Of a stretch of DNA of 64,000 nucleotides, positions 9,291-18,640 are shown piece by piece. A model generated the notes under the pieces. It ran no database searches, was not told where the DNA came from, and saw nothing but the letters and a program-made list of their open reading frames with translations. The position numbers and the translations under genes are program-made. Numbering within the stretch: the first letter of the stretch is position 1; each line of letters begins with the position of its first letter. Source of the DNA: Ornithinibacillus sp. 4-3 (GTDB lineage: Bacteria > Bacillota > Bacilli > Bacillales > Amphibacillaceae). The stretch is from assembly GCF_040958695.1 (NCBI RefSeq), contig NZ_CP162599.1, positions 1,398,001-1,462,000 of the forward strand, read 5' to 3'.

Positions 9291-10568
9291 TTGAATAATA
9301 GTGAACTAGTAGTGAGTTTGGATATAGGTACATCTGAAATTAAAGTTATAATTGGAGAAGTTTTAAATGATTCATTGAATATCATTGGTGTTGGTACCGC
9401 TGCATCAACTGGAATGAAGAAAGGTGCCATTGTTGATATCGATGAAACAGTTAATTCGATAAGAAAAGCTGTAGAGCAAGCAGAAAGAATGGTAGGAATA
9501 GAAATTAATCAAGTTGTTGTAGGGATTAATGGAAGTCATATTCAATTACACCCAACACATGGCGTTGTAGCTGTGCAAAATGAACAGCGTGAAATTACTG
9601 ACGAAGACATCGCCAGAGTAATTGAGGGGGCACAAGTAATGTCCATACCTCCTGAACGAGATATTATAGACGTAATTCCAAAACAATTTATTGTTGATGG
9701 ATTAGATGAAATTAATGATCCTCGTGGAATGCTTGGTGTTCGTTTAGAAATGGAAGGGACAATTATCACTTGTTCGAAAACGATTTTACGAAATATATTA
9801 ACTTGTGTAGAACGAGCTAATTTAGAGATTATGGAAATCTGCTTGCAGCCTTTGGCAGCAGGTTCTATTGCTTTGTCAAAAGATGAAAAGAATTTAGGTA
9901 TTGCTTTAGTTGATATAGGTGCAGGATGTACAACCGTATCTATTTTTGATCATGGAAATATTGCTACAACAAGTGTTATTCCACTTGGTGGAGATAATAT
10001 TACAAAAGATTTATCCATAGGGCTTCGAACATCAACAGAAGTTGCAGAAGAGGTTAAAGTAAACTATGGACATGCTTATTATAATGATGCTAGAGAAGAC
10101 GAGACCTTTGAGGTATCTGTTATTGGAAGTAATTCAAAGCAAACCTATAATCAGCTACAAATTTCTGATATGATAGAAGCGAGATTAGAAGAAATTTATC
10201 TTTTAGTAGAAAGAGAAATTAAAAAAATGGGCTACCATGATGTTCCAGGAGGCTATGTTTTAACAGGCGGAACAATGAAAATGCCCGGTGTTTTAGAGCT
10301 TGCTGAAGACATACTTAGAGCAAATGTACGGGTTGCAATTCCGGATTACATAGGTGTACGCGAACCACAATTTACAGCAGGAGTGGGAATCTTGCAATTT
10401 GCTTATCATAATGCGAAAATACAAGGAAAAGAAATATTTCCTTCTGCAGATATAGGTTCAACTGGATCACATGAAAAGGTTAAGAAACAATCGAAAAAGA
10501 AAGAAACTGAAGAAGGTACGAAAAAAGGATCAAAAATTGCTAATTTATTTAAGTACTTCTTTGATTAA
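9291..10568 (+). CDS. ftsA: Cell-division protein FtsA, actin-like
   Basis: Actin-fold ATPase that tethers FtsZ filaments to the membrane at mid-cell. The N-terminal phosphate loop region is SLDIGTSEIKV, a second nucleotide-binding region is VDIGAGCTTVS, and the C-terminal amphipathic membrane-targeting helix is IANLFKYFF. The start is TTG at 9291, preceded by GGAGGTG at the expected distance. It forms the usual pair with ftsZ. The 180-bp gap upstream should contain the ftsAZ promoter, but I cannot name one with confidence. Confidence 0.95.
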   Translation: MNNSELVVSLDIGTSEIKVIIGEVLNDSLNIIGVGTAASTGMKKGAIVDIDETVNSIRKAVEQAERMVGIEINQVVVGINGSHIQLHPTHGVVAVQNEQREITDEDIARVIEGAQVMSIPPERDIIDVIPKQFIVDGLDEINDPRGMLGVRLEMEGTIITCSKTILRNILTCVERANLEIMEICLQPLAAGSIALSKDEKNLGIALVDIGAGCTTVSIFDHGNIATTSVIPLGGDNITKDLSIGLRTSTEVAEEVKVNYGHAYYNDAREDETFEVSVIGSNSKQTYNQLQISDMIEARLEEIYLLVEREIKKMGYHDVPGGYVLTGGTMKMPGVLELAEDILRANVRVAIPDYIGVREPQFTAGVGILQFAYHNAKIQGKEIFPSADIGSTGSHEKVKKQSKKKETEEGTKKGSKIANLFKYFFD

Positions 10569-10658
10569 TAGTACGTTCCTAAAGAAATAGATTAAAAGAA
10601 GTTTTTTAACAGTATAATATTCTTGTATTTTGGAGATAGGTATAGGAGGAACGATGAT

Positions 10659-11780
10659 ATGTTAGAATTTGATACGGAATTAGATCATCTTGCAAAAATA
10701 AAAGTAATTGGTGTCGGTGGTGGAGGAAACAACGCTGTAAACCGTATGATTGAACATGGGGTTGAAGGTGTTGAATTTATTGCCGTAAATACAGATTCAC
10801 AAGCATTAAATTTATCAAAAGCAGAAATTAAGTTACAGATTGGAAATAAGCTTACTCGTGGATTAGGTGCAGGTGCGAATCCAGATGTTGGAAAAAAAGC
10901 GGCAGAAGAAAGTAAAGAGCAAATTGAAGAAGTACTTGAAGGCGCAGATATGATTTTTGTAACCGCAGGAATGGGTGGAGGAACTGGAACAGGTGCTGCA
11001 CCAGTTATTGCGCAAATTTCTAAAGAATTAGGAGCACTAACTGTAGGTGTGGTAACTCGTCCGTTTTCTTTTGAAGGAAAAAGACGTTCTACACAAGCTA
11101 TTTCTGGTATTGATGCATTAAAAAGTGCAGTAGATACATTAATTGTAATCCCTAATGATCGTTTATTAGAAATTGTGGATAAAAATACTCCAATGTTAGA
11201 AGCATTCCGCGAGGCTGATAATGTATTACGTCAAGGTGTACAAGGTATTTCAGACCTAATTGCAAAACCTGGTCTTATTAATGTTGATTTTGCGGATGTT
11301 AAAACGATCATGTATGATAAAGGTTCTGCATTGATGGGTATCGGAGTTGCTACAGGTGAAAATCGTGCATCTGAAGCAGCGAAAAAAGCTATTTCTTCTC
11401 CATTATTAGAAACATCTATTGATGGAGCACACGGTATTCTTATGAATATTACTGGTGGAATGAACTTGAGCTTATTTGAAGTTCAAGAAGCTGCTGATTT
11501 AGTTACTTCTGCAGCAGATCAAGAAGTAAATGTTATATTTGGATCTGTAATTAATGAAGAGCTAAATGATGAGATAATTGTTACGGTTATTGCTACTGGC
11601 TTTTCAGAAGTAGCTACACAAAAAGCACAAGCAACACGCCGTCCAATTCAGAAACCGATTACTGAGGCTCCATCAAGACATGAAGAGCAACATAGACCTG
11701 AACCTCGTCATACACAACAGGAAGCTGAAGAAGATGCTTTAGATATTCCAGCATTTTTAAGAAATAGAAACCGTAGATAA
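10659..11780 (+). CDS. ftsZ: Cell-division GTPase FtsZ
   Basis: Tubulin-like GTPase that assembles the Z ring. The glycine-rich signature GMGGGTGTG lies near residue 105, with the T7 loop region DFADVKTIM. After a variable linker the C-terminal tail is [11 protein letters not shown], the peptide that binds FtsA, SepF and others. ATG 10659 is chosen because AGGAGG (10645-10650 region) precedes it and the N-terminus [12 protein letters not shown] matches FtsZ proteins; an in-frame TTG at 10623 would add 12 unlikely residues. A strong terminator follows. Confidence 0.97.
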   Translation: MLEFDTELDHLAKIKVIGVGGGGNNAVNRMIEHGVEGVEFIAVNTDSQALNLSKAEIKLQIGNKLTRGLGAGANPDVGKKAAEESKEQIEEVLEGADMIFVTAGMGGGTGTGAAPVIAQISKELGALTVGVVTRPFSFEGKRRSTQAISGIDALKSAVDTLIVIPNDRLLEIVDKNTPMLEAFREADNVLRQGVQGISDLIAKPGLINVDFADVKTIMYDKGSALMGIGVATGENRASEAAKKAISSPLLETSIDGAHGILMNITGGMNLSLFEVQEAADLVTSAADQEVNVIFGSVINEELNDEIIVTVIATGFSEVATQKAQATRRPIQKPITEAPSRHEEQHRPEPRHTQQEAEEDALDIPAFLRNRNRR

Positions 11781-11793
11781 TATATATTTTTAC

Positions 11794-11837
11794 AAAACTC
11801 ATTTAAACCGAGAAATAAGGTTTAAATGAGTTTTTTT
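11794..11837 (+). terminator. Intrinsic terminator after ftsZ
   Basis: AAAACTCATTTAAACC pairs with GGTTTAAATGAGTTTT around a short loop and runs into seven T. It ends the ftsA-ftsZ transcript. Confidence 0.9.
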
Positions 11838-11893
11838 AATGGAGATAAGCAAGTAAAAAGTTTTGCACAAATTTATTCTTATTTAGAGATAGC

Positions 11894-12340
11894 CATGTCT
11901 AGCTCCAAGTGCCAAAAACGAAGAGCTAACGCGAGTTCCCCTAGACTTAACGATTAGCAAGCCGCCAGGCGCAGACAGAGTCATAATCGCACTTTCATCG
12001 ACTAAGTTCAGTCACGTCACGAGCACCAACGTCGATACTAGCTCTTCGTGACCGTCGTGTCCTACGGGTGAAAGTTAACATCAGTTCTGTTTTATAAGGA
12101 AGCACAACTAAAACCAGGCTAAAACCTAACGTTGGATACCCCTAAAGGAGCATGTTTCTTTTCTCTCGAGGGAAAAGGAAGTTCGACTAACGTCGAAGTC
12201 CCCAAAGAACGGGGGCGTAATCTCTACGTTTTTATGACGCACAGGGCGTGTTACGACGTACAGGATGTACTAGTACAGATGTTGCTCTCGTGACGTCGCG
12301 TTTTTAGCCTGTAAGGGCGCGACTTTCGCTTTTCGTTCTA
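11894..12340. repeat. Cluster of dispersed repeats and stem-loops between ftsZ and spoIIGA
   Basis: About 450 bp with no credible gene. It opens with GTCTAGCTCCAAGTGCC (from 11897), a type of repeat that I recall as widespread in Bacillaceae genomes. ACGAAGAGCTA (11918-11928) and TAGCTCTTCGT (12039-12049) form an 11-bp inverted repeat. GTCACGTCACGAGCACCAAC (near 12012) and the inverted copy at 12279-12335 belong to the same family as 4603-4660. Small hairpins TTCGAC-TAAC-GTCGAA (near 12182) and CCCC-AAAGAAC-GGGG (near 12200) lie between. It looks like several repeat units piled up in one place. Confidence 0.7.
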
Positions 12341-12502
12341 TAAAAATCGACACTTCAAATATCACTTTCCGAAATCTGTATAACGTCCGTATTGATGTGG
12401 ATGCTGATACTTCCTCCTTAACTTGTCCTCTTGTTAGTTGCTCTCTTTCCCGACAATCTCCGAGATAATATATTGAATTTAGCTCTATCACACATTCATT
12501 TT

Positions 12503-12535
12503 ATGACAGACTTTGCTTTTTAGATGAGCTATACT
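12503..12535 (+). promoter_or_regulatory. Candidate Spo0A-dependent spoIIG-type promoter
   Basis: ATGACA (12503-12508) and TATACT (12530-12535) are separated by 21 bp. Known spoIIG promoters have a sigma-A type -35 and TATACT -10 with an unusually long spacer of about 22 bp and need Spo0A. A degenerate 0A-box-like CCCGACA (near 12449) lies roughly 90 bp upstream of the predicted start. Assignment rests on this resemblance and on position before spoIIGA. Confidence 0.5.
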
Positions 12536-12621
12536 GCTCCTATAACAAACAATTGTAGTTTAAAAAGATAAGTTTTCCTATCAGCATAAGTAATAAATCA
12601 GCTATAGAAAGGACGTGAGCA

Positions 12622-13530
12622 GTGGCTGTTTATTTAGATGCTATATGGCTTTTAAATTTTATTTTTGATTGGTTGATTTTATTACTCACAAAAGGGATAT
12701 TGAAGGATCGTACGAAGAATTACCGAGTTGTATTTGGTGCATTTATCGCTTCTCTTATTATCCCACTTCAGATGCTATTCTCCATTAGTTTATTAATGAA
12801 TCCAGTAGGTAAAGGTCTTTATTCTATATTAATTATTTTATGTTCTTTTCAAATTAAAACTCTTAAACGCTTTTTCACATTACTTTTATACTTTTATTTT
12901 ATTTCGTTCGCCATTGGTGGTGGATTATTTGCTCTTTACTATTTCCTGAATGAATCTTTTGCATTTTTAGCATCTGTATCGAGAGGATATGGTGATCCAG
13001 TTAGCTGGCTTTTTATAGTTATAGGTTTTCCTATCGTTTTATTTTTTACAAAGGGACGTATGGAGAAGTATGCAGTAGAAAAAATCCGCTATGACCAATA
13101 TTGTGAAGTTCAGATAACTGTGCAAGGAAAGATCATTACAACAACAGGATATATAGATAGTGGTAATCAATTAGTAGATCCTGTTACAAAGCTACCAGTA
13201 ACTATTTGTGATCAAACAGTACTAAAAAGTTGGTTTTCTGACCATGATTTAAATAGATTAGAAGTGGCATGTCGAGAACTTGCATTTGAAAAAATTCCTG
13301 AAGTTTGGCAAAGCTTTATCCGTATCATCCCATATCGTGGTGTGGATGGAAAAAATAATTTCCTATTAGCTATCAAGCCAGATGCAATGATCTTTGTATA
13401 CGATGGACAAGTTATATCCACTAGAAAAGTGTTAATTGGAATGCAATTTTCAATGATGACTCATGATCAAAGCTATCATTGTTTATTACATCCACAGCTA
13501 ATCAAATTATTTTCGAAAAATATTGCATAA
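12622..13530 (+). CDS. spoIIGA: SpoIIGA, membrane aspartic protease that processes pro-sigma E
   Basis: Sporulation protease that cuts the pro-sequence of sigma E in the mother cell after a forespore signal. The N-terminal half holds about five membrane segments; the C-terminal half carries the aspartic-protease motif YIDSGNQLVDP, with Asp near residue 180. GTG at 12622 is preceded by AAAGGACGTGAG. The 302-residue length is typical. Its stop directly abuts sigE, so enzyme and substrate are made from one message. Confidence 0.93.
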   Translation: MAVYLDAIWLLNFIFDWLILLLTKGILKDRTKNYRVVFGAFIASLIIPLQMLFSISLLMNPVGKGLYSILIILCSFQIKTLKRFFTLLLYFYFISFAIGGGLFALYYFLNESFAFLASVSRGYGDPVSWLFIVIGFPIVLFFTKGRMEKYAVEKIRYDQYCEVQITVQGKIITTTGYIDSGNQLVDPVTKLPVTICDQTVLKSWFSDHDLNRLEVACRELAFEKIPEVWQSFIRIIPYRGVDGKNNFLLAIKPDAMIFVYDGQVISTRKVLIGMQFSMMTHDQSYHCLLHPQLIKLFSKNIA

Positions 13531-13548
13531 ATGAAAGGGATGAGGAAT

Positions 13549-14268
13549 TTGAAGAAAATGTTTTTTCATTTAAAAATATGGTGGTATCGAGTTCTTACTA
13601 AATTAGGATTTAAATCAGATGAGATTTATTATATTGGTGGAAAGGCTTCTTTGCCACCACCGCTAACAAAAGAAGAAGAAATCCAAGTTTTACAATTAAT
13701 CGCTAAAGGAGAGCAATCCGCAAAAGCAACTCTAATTGAACATAATTTGCGACTCGTTGTTTATATCGCTAGAAAATTTGAAAATACAGGAATTCATATT
13801 GAAGATCTGATTAGTATTGGCACCATTGGTCTGATTAAAGCAGTGAACACCTTTGATACTGATAGAAAAATAAAGCTAGCAACATATGCTTCTAGATGTA
13901 TTGAAAATGAAATTTTAATGTATTTAAGAAGAAATAGTAAAACGAAATCTGAAATCTCTTTTGATGAACCTATCAATATGGATTGGGATGGCAATGAGTT
14001 ATTGCTCTCTGATGTGTTAGGAACAGAAAGTGATTTAATCTCACAAAAGCTGGAAGCGGATGTAGATAAAGATTTATTAAAGAGAGCATTAAGCACACTA
14101 AATGATCGCGAGAAACAGATTATGACCATGCGCTTTGGATTAGCAGGAGAGGAAAGTAAAACACAGAAAGATGTTGCTGATTTACTTGGAATTTCTCAAT
14201 CATACATTTCAAGATTAGAGAAAAAAATAATTAAACGTTTGAAAAAAACATTAAACCGCATGGTATAA
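13549..14268 (+). CDS. sigE: RNA polymerase sigma factor sigma E (pro-form)
   Basis: Early mother-cell sporulation sigma factor. Core region 2 is visible ([29 protein letters not shown]), and region 4 ends in [19 protein letters not shown] chose TTG at 13549, 9 bp after AAGGG, because it gives 239 aa and exactly 27 residues before YYIGG, the length of the pro-sequence removed by SpoIIGA in B. subtilis. ATG at 13531, immediately after the spoIIGA stop, would add six residues. The pro-sequence is hydrophobic and basic, as expected. Confidence 0.92.
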   Translation: MKKMFFHLKIWWYRVLTKLGFKSDEIYYIGGKASLPPPLTKEEEIQVLQLIAKGEQSAKATLIEHNLRLVVYIARKFENTGIHIEDLISIGTIGLIKAVNTFDTDRKIKLATYASRCIENEILMYLRRNSKTKSEISFDEPINMDWDGNELLLSDVLGTESDLISQKLEADVDKDLLKRALSTLNDREKQIMTMRFGLAGEESKTQKDVADLLGISQSYISRLEKKIIKRLKKTLNRMV

Positions 14269-14390
14269 ATGTTTTCACGGATTATCGATAATAATTGCCC
14301 ATTTCATGCTAGAATATTTTCCCTTTAGTTGGTGATACTGACTTTAACGCATCACAACATATGCAGCATCACGAACTAGGAGGACGAATC

Positions 14391-15173
14391 ATGTATAGGC
14401 AAAAGGTAGAAATATGTGGTGTAGATACATCAAAATTACCAGTGCTAAAGAATGAGGAAATGCGTGAATTATTTATCGAACTTCAACAGCATGACATTCA
14501 AGAAGCGAGAGAAAAATTAATCCATGGTAATCTACGACTTGTATTAAGCGTAATCAAACGATTTCATAATCGTGGTGAATTTGTAGATGATTTATTTCAA
14601 GTCGGTGTGATTGGCTTAATGAAATCCATAGATAACTTTGATTTAAGTCATAATGTGCGTTTTTCCACCTATGCTGTACCGATGATTATTGGAGAAATCA
14701 GACGCTATTTACGGGATAATAATCCAATACGTGTTTCACGTTCTTTGCGTGATATAGCGTACAAAGCATTGCAAATTAGAGAACAACTAATTCAAGAAAC
14801 ATCCAAAGAACCAACGCCATTAGAAATTGCTAAAGCAATGGAGGTTCCATATACAGAGGTTGTGTTTGCGTTAGATGCGATTCAAGATCCTGTTTCTTTA
14901 CATGAACCAATCTTTCATGATGACGGTGATCCCATCTATATTTTAGATCAAATTAGTGATCAATCTACAAAGGAAGATTCCTGGGATGATCAACTTTCTT
15001 TAAAAGAAGGAATGCTTCAGTTGAATGATCGTGAAAAAATGATTTTAAATAAACGTTTTTTCCAAGGGAAAACACAAATGGAAGTAGCGGAAGAAATAGG
15101 GATCTCACAGGCTCAAGTATCTCGTTTAGAAAAAGCTGCAATCCAGCAAATGAACAAAGAAATGTTCAACTAA
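14391..15173 (+). CDS. sigG: RNA polymerase sigma factor sigma G
   Basis: Late forespore sigma factor. The N-terminus VEICGVDTSKLPVLKNEEM is diagnostic, followed by region 2 (LVLSVIKRFHNRGEFVDDLF) and region 4 (GISQAQVSRLEKAA). ATG 14391, preceded by TAGGAGGA, gives 260 aa, the usual length. The gene follows the spoIIG operon after 122 bp, the standard arrangement, in which sigG has its own forespore promoter as well as read-through. I could not single out that promoter. Confidence 0.96.
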   Translation: MYRQKVEICGVDTSKLPVLKNEEMRELFIELQQHDIQEAREKLIHGNLRLVLSVIKRFHNRGEFVDDLFQVGVIGLMKSIDNFDLSHNVRFSTYAVPMIIGEIRRYLRDNNPIRVSRSLRDIAYKALQIREQLIQETSKEPTPLEIAKAMEVPYTEVVFALDAIQDPVSLHEPIFHDDGDPIYILDQISDQSTKEDSWDDQLSLKEGMLQLNDREKMILNKRFFQGKTQMEVAEEIGISQAQVSRLEKAAIQQMNKEMFN

Positions 15174-15186
15174 ATAGGATTGAATG

Positions 15187-15280
15187 AAAAACAAGTAGGT
15201 GAAAAGGTGGTTACTCCTAAAAGTTAGGTTTTCTACTCTAACTTTCGGGGGCGGTACCTAATCACTTACTTGTTTTTTTA
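15187..15280 (+). terminator. Large branched terminator hairpin after sigG
   Basis: AAAACAAGTAGGTGA (15188-15202) pairs with TCACTTACTTGTTTT (15262-15276), with one G-U pair, and is followed by a T run. The 59-base interior has its own hairpin AAAGTTAG (15220-15227)/CTAACTTT (15238-15245). A plain terminator does not need this much internal structure, so it could also be a small RNA or a captured inverted-repeat element. Confidence 0.7.
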
Positions 15281-15743
15281 TTTTGTCTAAATAATTATAA
15301 AATGTGCGAGTTGTGGATATTTATTCAGCACCATAAGTTATTACGCTAAGAAATCTTGATTTAAGAGAGCTTGCATTGGATTCTTATATTAAGCTTATCT
15401 CATTTTTCTAATTAAAATCGTACTTTTATTTTATAATCTAAAAATATTTTGTTGGTACCTAAATGCTTGGCATAAAAGAATCTTGTGCTAGGATTGTTAT
15501 AGAGGAGTGAAAGAATGTTACCTATATTCAGTTAATTACTAATACTATAATATAGGCAACTAAATGTTCCTTTCGGCATTGTTTGCGTGCTAGACAATCG
15601 AACAAATCTGATATTTATTGGAGGTTTTTTATAAGTTACAATTTGTATGCTAATAAGCTTACTATAATAACTAGCGATTCGGATCAACCAGCAAATAAAG
15701 ATCATTTCAGATAATAGTGTTACTAATAGAGGAGGAAATGATG
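15281..15743 (+). other. Non-coding stretch between sigG and the ggt remnant
   Basis: No gene recognised; ylmA, which follows sigG in B. subtilis, is absent. Two things are visible. GAGGAG (near 15502) precedes a six-codon reading frame MLPIFS (15515-15535). Its coding sequence overlaps CCTATATT (15521-15528), which pairs with AATATAGG (15549-15556). Further on, an in-frame piece between 15644 and 15714 (encoding ..NLYANKLTIITSDSD..) resembles the start of a secreted or processed protein and might be decayed 5' sequence of ggt. Confidence 0.4.
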
Positions 15744-16866
15744 ATGAAGTCTATAAATGGTGGAGCGGTTGCAAGTGAAAGCTATGAAGCATCTCAAGCC
15801 GCAATTTCAATTTTAAATAAAGGTGGTAATGCGGTAGATGCTGCCATCGCTGCTGTAGCTGTCCAAGGAGTCACTCGACCATATTCTGGTGGAGTAGGTG
15901 GAGGTGGATTAATACATCTTTATCTTGCTAAAGAAAAACGTTTTTTGATCCTCGATCATCGGGTCATGTCATCTTCAAATTTTGGACCAGAATCCATTGT
16001 TAATCCAGATACTGGGCGTGCCTACCCAGGAAGTTCCTTTGTGTCAAGCACAATGTCAACGGCTGTTCCTGGTGCTGTAAAAGCATGGGAGGAAGCGTTA
16101 GAGAAATATGGAACAATGACATTACATGAAGTCTTACAACCAGCGATTGCTGTGGCTGAAAAAGGCTTTGTAGTGGATCAAAATTTTGTGAATGAAACAG
16201 AGAAGAATGTCACTAGATTCAAATTGTTTGTATCCACGAAAAAGTTATATTTAGATGAAAGTGGCAGGCCGCTGAAAGTTGGTACGATAATAAAAAATCC
16301 TGATTTTGCTAAAACGTACCGATTAATCGCAAAACATGGTAGTAAAGTATTCTATGAGGGTGAAATTGCTGAAGCTATCATTGACACAATTAAAAATCCA
16401 CCTGTTGTAGAATCTCCCAATTTTACCGAGGTTGATAGTGAATGGGATCCAACATATGGTGTGATTAAGGGGAATATGGATTTAGAGGACTTAAAAAATT
16501 ACCGAATTGTTACTACAAATTCAACAAGGATGAACTATCGAGGCTATGATGTTTATGGAGCACCACCAGTATCTAGTGGAGGTATAACAGTTGGTGAAGT
16601 GTTAAATATTTTAGAAAAATATGATCTTACCAATTTACCACGATCACAAGCAATTCATTATTATATCGAGGCTTGTCGTTATGCATATGCAGATCGAAGT
16701 GCTTACATTGGTGATCCAAAATTTATAGATGTGCCAATAAAAGGTTTACTTTCTAAGGATTATGCAACGGAACGAAGGAATAATATAAAAGTCGATAAAG
16801 CGTCTATAGGACAAGTGATGTCGGGTGATCCATGGCCTTATGAAAAGAAACATTCCCAAAATAAAA
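15744..16866 (+). pseudogene. ggt: Gamma-glutamyltranspeptidase, 5' part (large subunit), interrupted by an IS
   Basis: Encodes the large-subunit region of a gamma-glutamyltranspeptidase, which hydrolyses or transfers gamma-glutamyl groups from glutathione or polyglutamate. Family signatures are GGNAVDAAIAAVAVQGVT and GGVGGGGLIHLY near the N-terminus and DPKFIDVP near the end. AGAGGAGG precedes the start; ATGs at 15738, 15741 and 15744 are all possible. No signal peptide is visible, unlike secreted enzymes. The frame runs a few codons into the IS and stops at 16883. The processing-site half lies beyond the insertion at 19930-20628. No functional enzyme is expected. Confidence 0.85.
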
Positions 16867-16898
16867 TGTACCCTATAAGATAGACACTTTAAAAAGTC
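16867..16898 (+). repeat. Left terminal inverted repeat of the IS3-family element
   Basis: Starts TGTACCCTATAAGATAG and ends in TTTAAAAAGTC. It aligns with the complement of 19891-19923, which reads TGTACCCTTTGTAAAGGACA then TTTTTAAAAAGAC. Confidence 0.85.
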
Positions 16899-16955
16899 TC
16901 TCTTATGGGGTACTTTTATTTATAATGAAAGAAATTGCGAATGGGGCGGATGAAA

Positions 16956-17366
16956 ATGTCGAAAATATTATTTACAGATCAAGAACAGTACTTATTGATG
17001 AAACATCCTTATGTAAAAGCGGTTAGTAAAAAGGCAATTACATACACGGATGAATTTAAAGCAATAGCTGTTAAAGAATATGGAGAAGGAAAATTTCCTC
17101 GTCAAATATTTGAAGATGCAGGATTTGATATTGAAATCGTTGGGATTGAACGCGCTAAATCGGCTTTAAAAAGATGGCGTACTGCCTATCAAGAAAAGGG
17201 TTTGGAAGGGCTTGAGGATTCACGTAACTCTTCTTCAAGACGTCTTCTTGCGCGTGAATTAAGTATAGAAGAAAAGTATGCTCGATTAGAAGCACAAAAC
17301 GCATTATTACGCGCAGAAAATGAATTACTAAAAAAGATCGATCTAGCAGAAAGACTAACTATATAA
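16956..17366 (+). CDS. IS3-family transposase OrfA (helix-turn-helix subunit)
   Basis: DNA-binding subunit of an IS150-type transposase. The N-terminus MSKILFTDQEQYLL leads into a helix-turn-helix (YTDEFKAIAVKEYGEG..REIF-like) and a C-terminal leucine zipper (EKYARLEAQNALLRAENELL). The last two or three codons and stop come from the inserted IS110-type element; without it the frame would end AERLKP. Because orfA and orfB are now 1.6 kb further apart, the OrfAB fusion made by -1 frameshifting cannot form, so this copy should be immobile. Confidence 0.85.
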   Translation: MSKILFTDQEQYLLMKHPYVKAVSKKAITYTDEFKAIAVKEYGEGKFPRQIFEDAGFDIEIVGIERAKSALKRWRTAYQEKGLEGLEDSRNSSSRRLLARELSIEEKYARLEAQNALLRAENELLKKIDLAERLTI

Positions 17367-17455
17367 AGTCAAGTGGAAAAGTAAAGTGATTTTTAGAAAA
17401 ATGTATGGAAAAAACTCATGTCAAATAAGCATCAGATAAGCTGCCTTTTTTTCGC

Positions 17456-18640
17456 TTACTGACGAATTTCATAAGGTTCATTTTTAGTTAATATCGCATG
17501 AATGATGTAACAGAGTTTTCGAGACACGGCACCTATTGATGTGAGATGATGCTTTCCTTCAGACCGTTTTTTCTCATAAAAAGCTTTCAAAACAGGATCA
17601 CTTCTTGAAGCGACAATGGCAGCTTGAAACAGTGCTTTTCTAAGATAAGGAGAGCCACGCTTGCTCATGACATTATGGGTTGAGTCAAATTGGCCGGATT
17701 GTGATACAGATGCATCAATACCAGCATAAGCGACTAATTTTTTAGGATTAGAAAATTTGTGAATATCACCAATTTCTCCTAATATCGTTGCACCAATTAC
17801 TGGACCGATACCTGGAATCGTTTCAATAACTGAGTCAATAGATGTCATCAATTGGTTTATTTCTTCTTCTGTTTGTTTTATTTGCGTTTCTAGAAAATTG
17901 AGCTGTTCAATCATGGAGCGGAATTGGAAAGTAAATGCATCCTGTGCAAACCGAATTCCAAAGGAGTTTGAAGCTGCTTTCTTTAGCGCTTCGGCTTTAA
18001 TTAACCCCACACGATTACGGCTTGCTAAACCGAGTGTTTCAGCAAGCATATCGGCTGTAATTTCATTAAATGCATCCGGTGTGGAATATTCAAGTAGAGC
18101 AGCTCTTGAAGCTTTCCCAAACACACCAACTTTAGAAAAAACGGTATCGTATTCGGGGAAGATTTGATCTAAAACAGCAATGATTTTACGTTTAAAATCA
18201 CCAGCAGTTCCAACGAGGTAAGAACGATAACGCGTCAATTGACGTAAGGAGAACATATCCTCATTCGCTAAGGTAGTGTCTTCAAATGAACCGTAACGAA
18301 TAAGATCGGCTATTAATACCGAATCAATGATGTCAGTTTTTCGCTTTCGAATTTCAGTCCCTTTCCTCCAACCATCAGTTTGGATGGGGTTAATGACATG
18401 GACGAAATAATTGGCTTCTTCTAGGAAGGAAAAAAGAGCGAGCCAATAATGACCGGTCGCTTCCATTCCTGTAAGGAAATATGATGGATCATCTGAAATA
18501 GCATTTAAACGAGTGAGTAATGAGTGACCGCCTTCAAGTGTGTTAGGGAAAGAAAATCCTTTTAAGACTACTTTCCCTGCATCGTCCATAACAGAAGCAA
18601 CATGTGTACGTTTACCAATATCAATACCAAGATAAAACAT
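17456..18640 (-). CDS. IS110-family transposase/recombinase
   Basis: DEDD recombinase with a RuvC-like fold. Acidic residues are seen in GIDIGKRTH (Asp), GMEATGHYW (Glu) and KTDIIDSVLIADL (Asp). The C-terminal Transposase_20 domain has IPGIGPVIGATILGEIGD and SQSGQF, whose serine is the likely nucleophile. The start MFYLGIDIGK at 18640 is preceded by GAAGGTGAAG on the minus strand; longer in-frame starts to 18739 are unlikely. It is 394 aa and looks intact. Confidence 0.92.
   Translation of the reverse strand: MFYLGIDIGKRTHVASVMDDAGKVVLKGFSFPNTLEGGHSLLTRLNAISDDPSYFLTGMEATGHYWLALFSFLEEANYFVHVINPIQTDGWRKGTEIRKRKTDIIDSVLIADLIRYGSFEDTTLANEDMFSLRQLTRYRSYLVGTAGDFKRKIIAVLDQIFPEYDTVFSKVGVFGKASRAALLEYSTPDAFNEITADMLAETLGLASRNRVGLIKAEALKKAASNSFGIRFAQDAFTFQFRSMIEQLNFLETQIKQTEEEINQLMTSIDSVIETIPGIGPVIGATILGEIGDIHKFSNPKKLVAYAGIDASVSQSGQFDSTHNVMSKRGSPYLRKALFQAAIVASRSDPVLKAFYEKKRSEGKHHLTSIGAVSRKLCYIIHAILTKNEPYEIRQ

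Noticed and set aside
10623..10658. Upstream TTG start for ftsZ
   Set aside because: Would place the strong AGGAGG site inside the gene; the ATG 10659 product matches FtsZ N-termini.
12270..12491. 73-codon minus-strand reading frame
   Set aside because: It lies within the dispersed repeat cluster, has no convincing ribosome-binding site and its 5' part is repeat sequence.
13794..14129. 111-codon minus-strand frame in sigE
   Set aside because: Shadow of sigE core domains.
17898..18167. 89-codon plus-strand frame inside the IS110 element
   Set aside because: Antisense to the intact transposase with no motif or ribosome-binding site.
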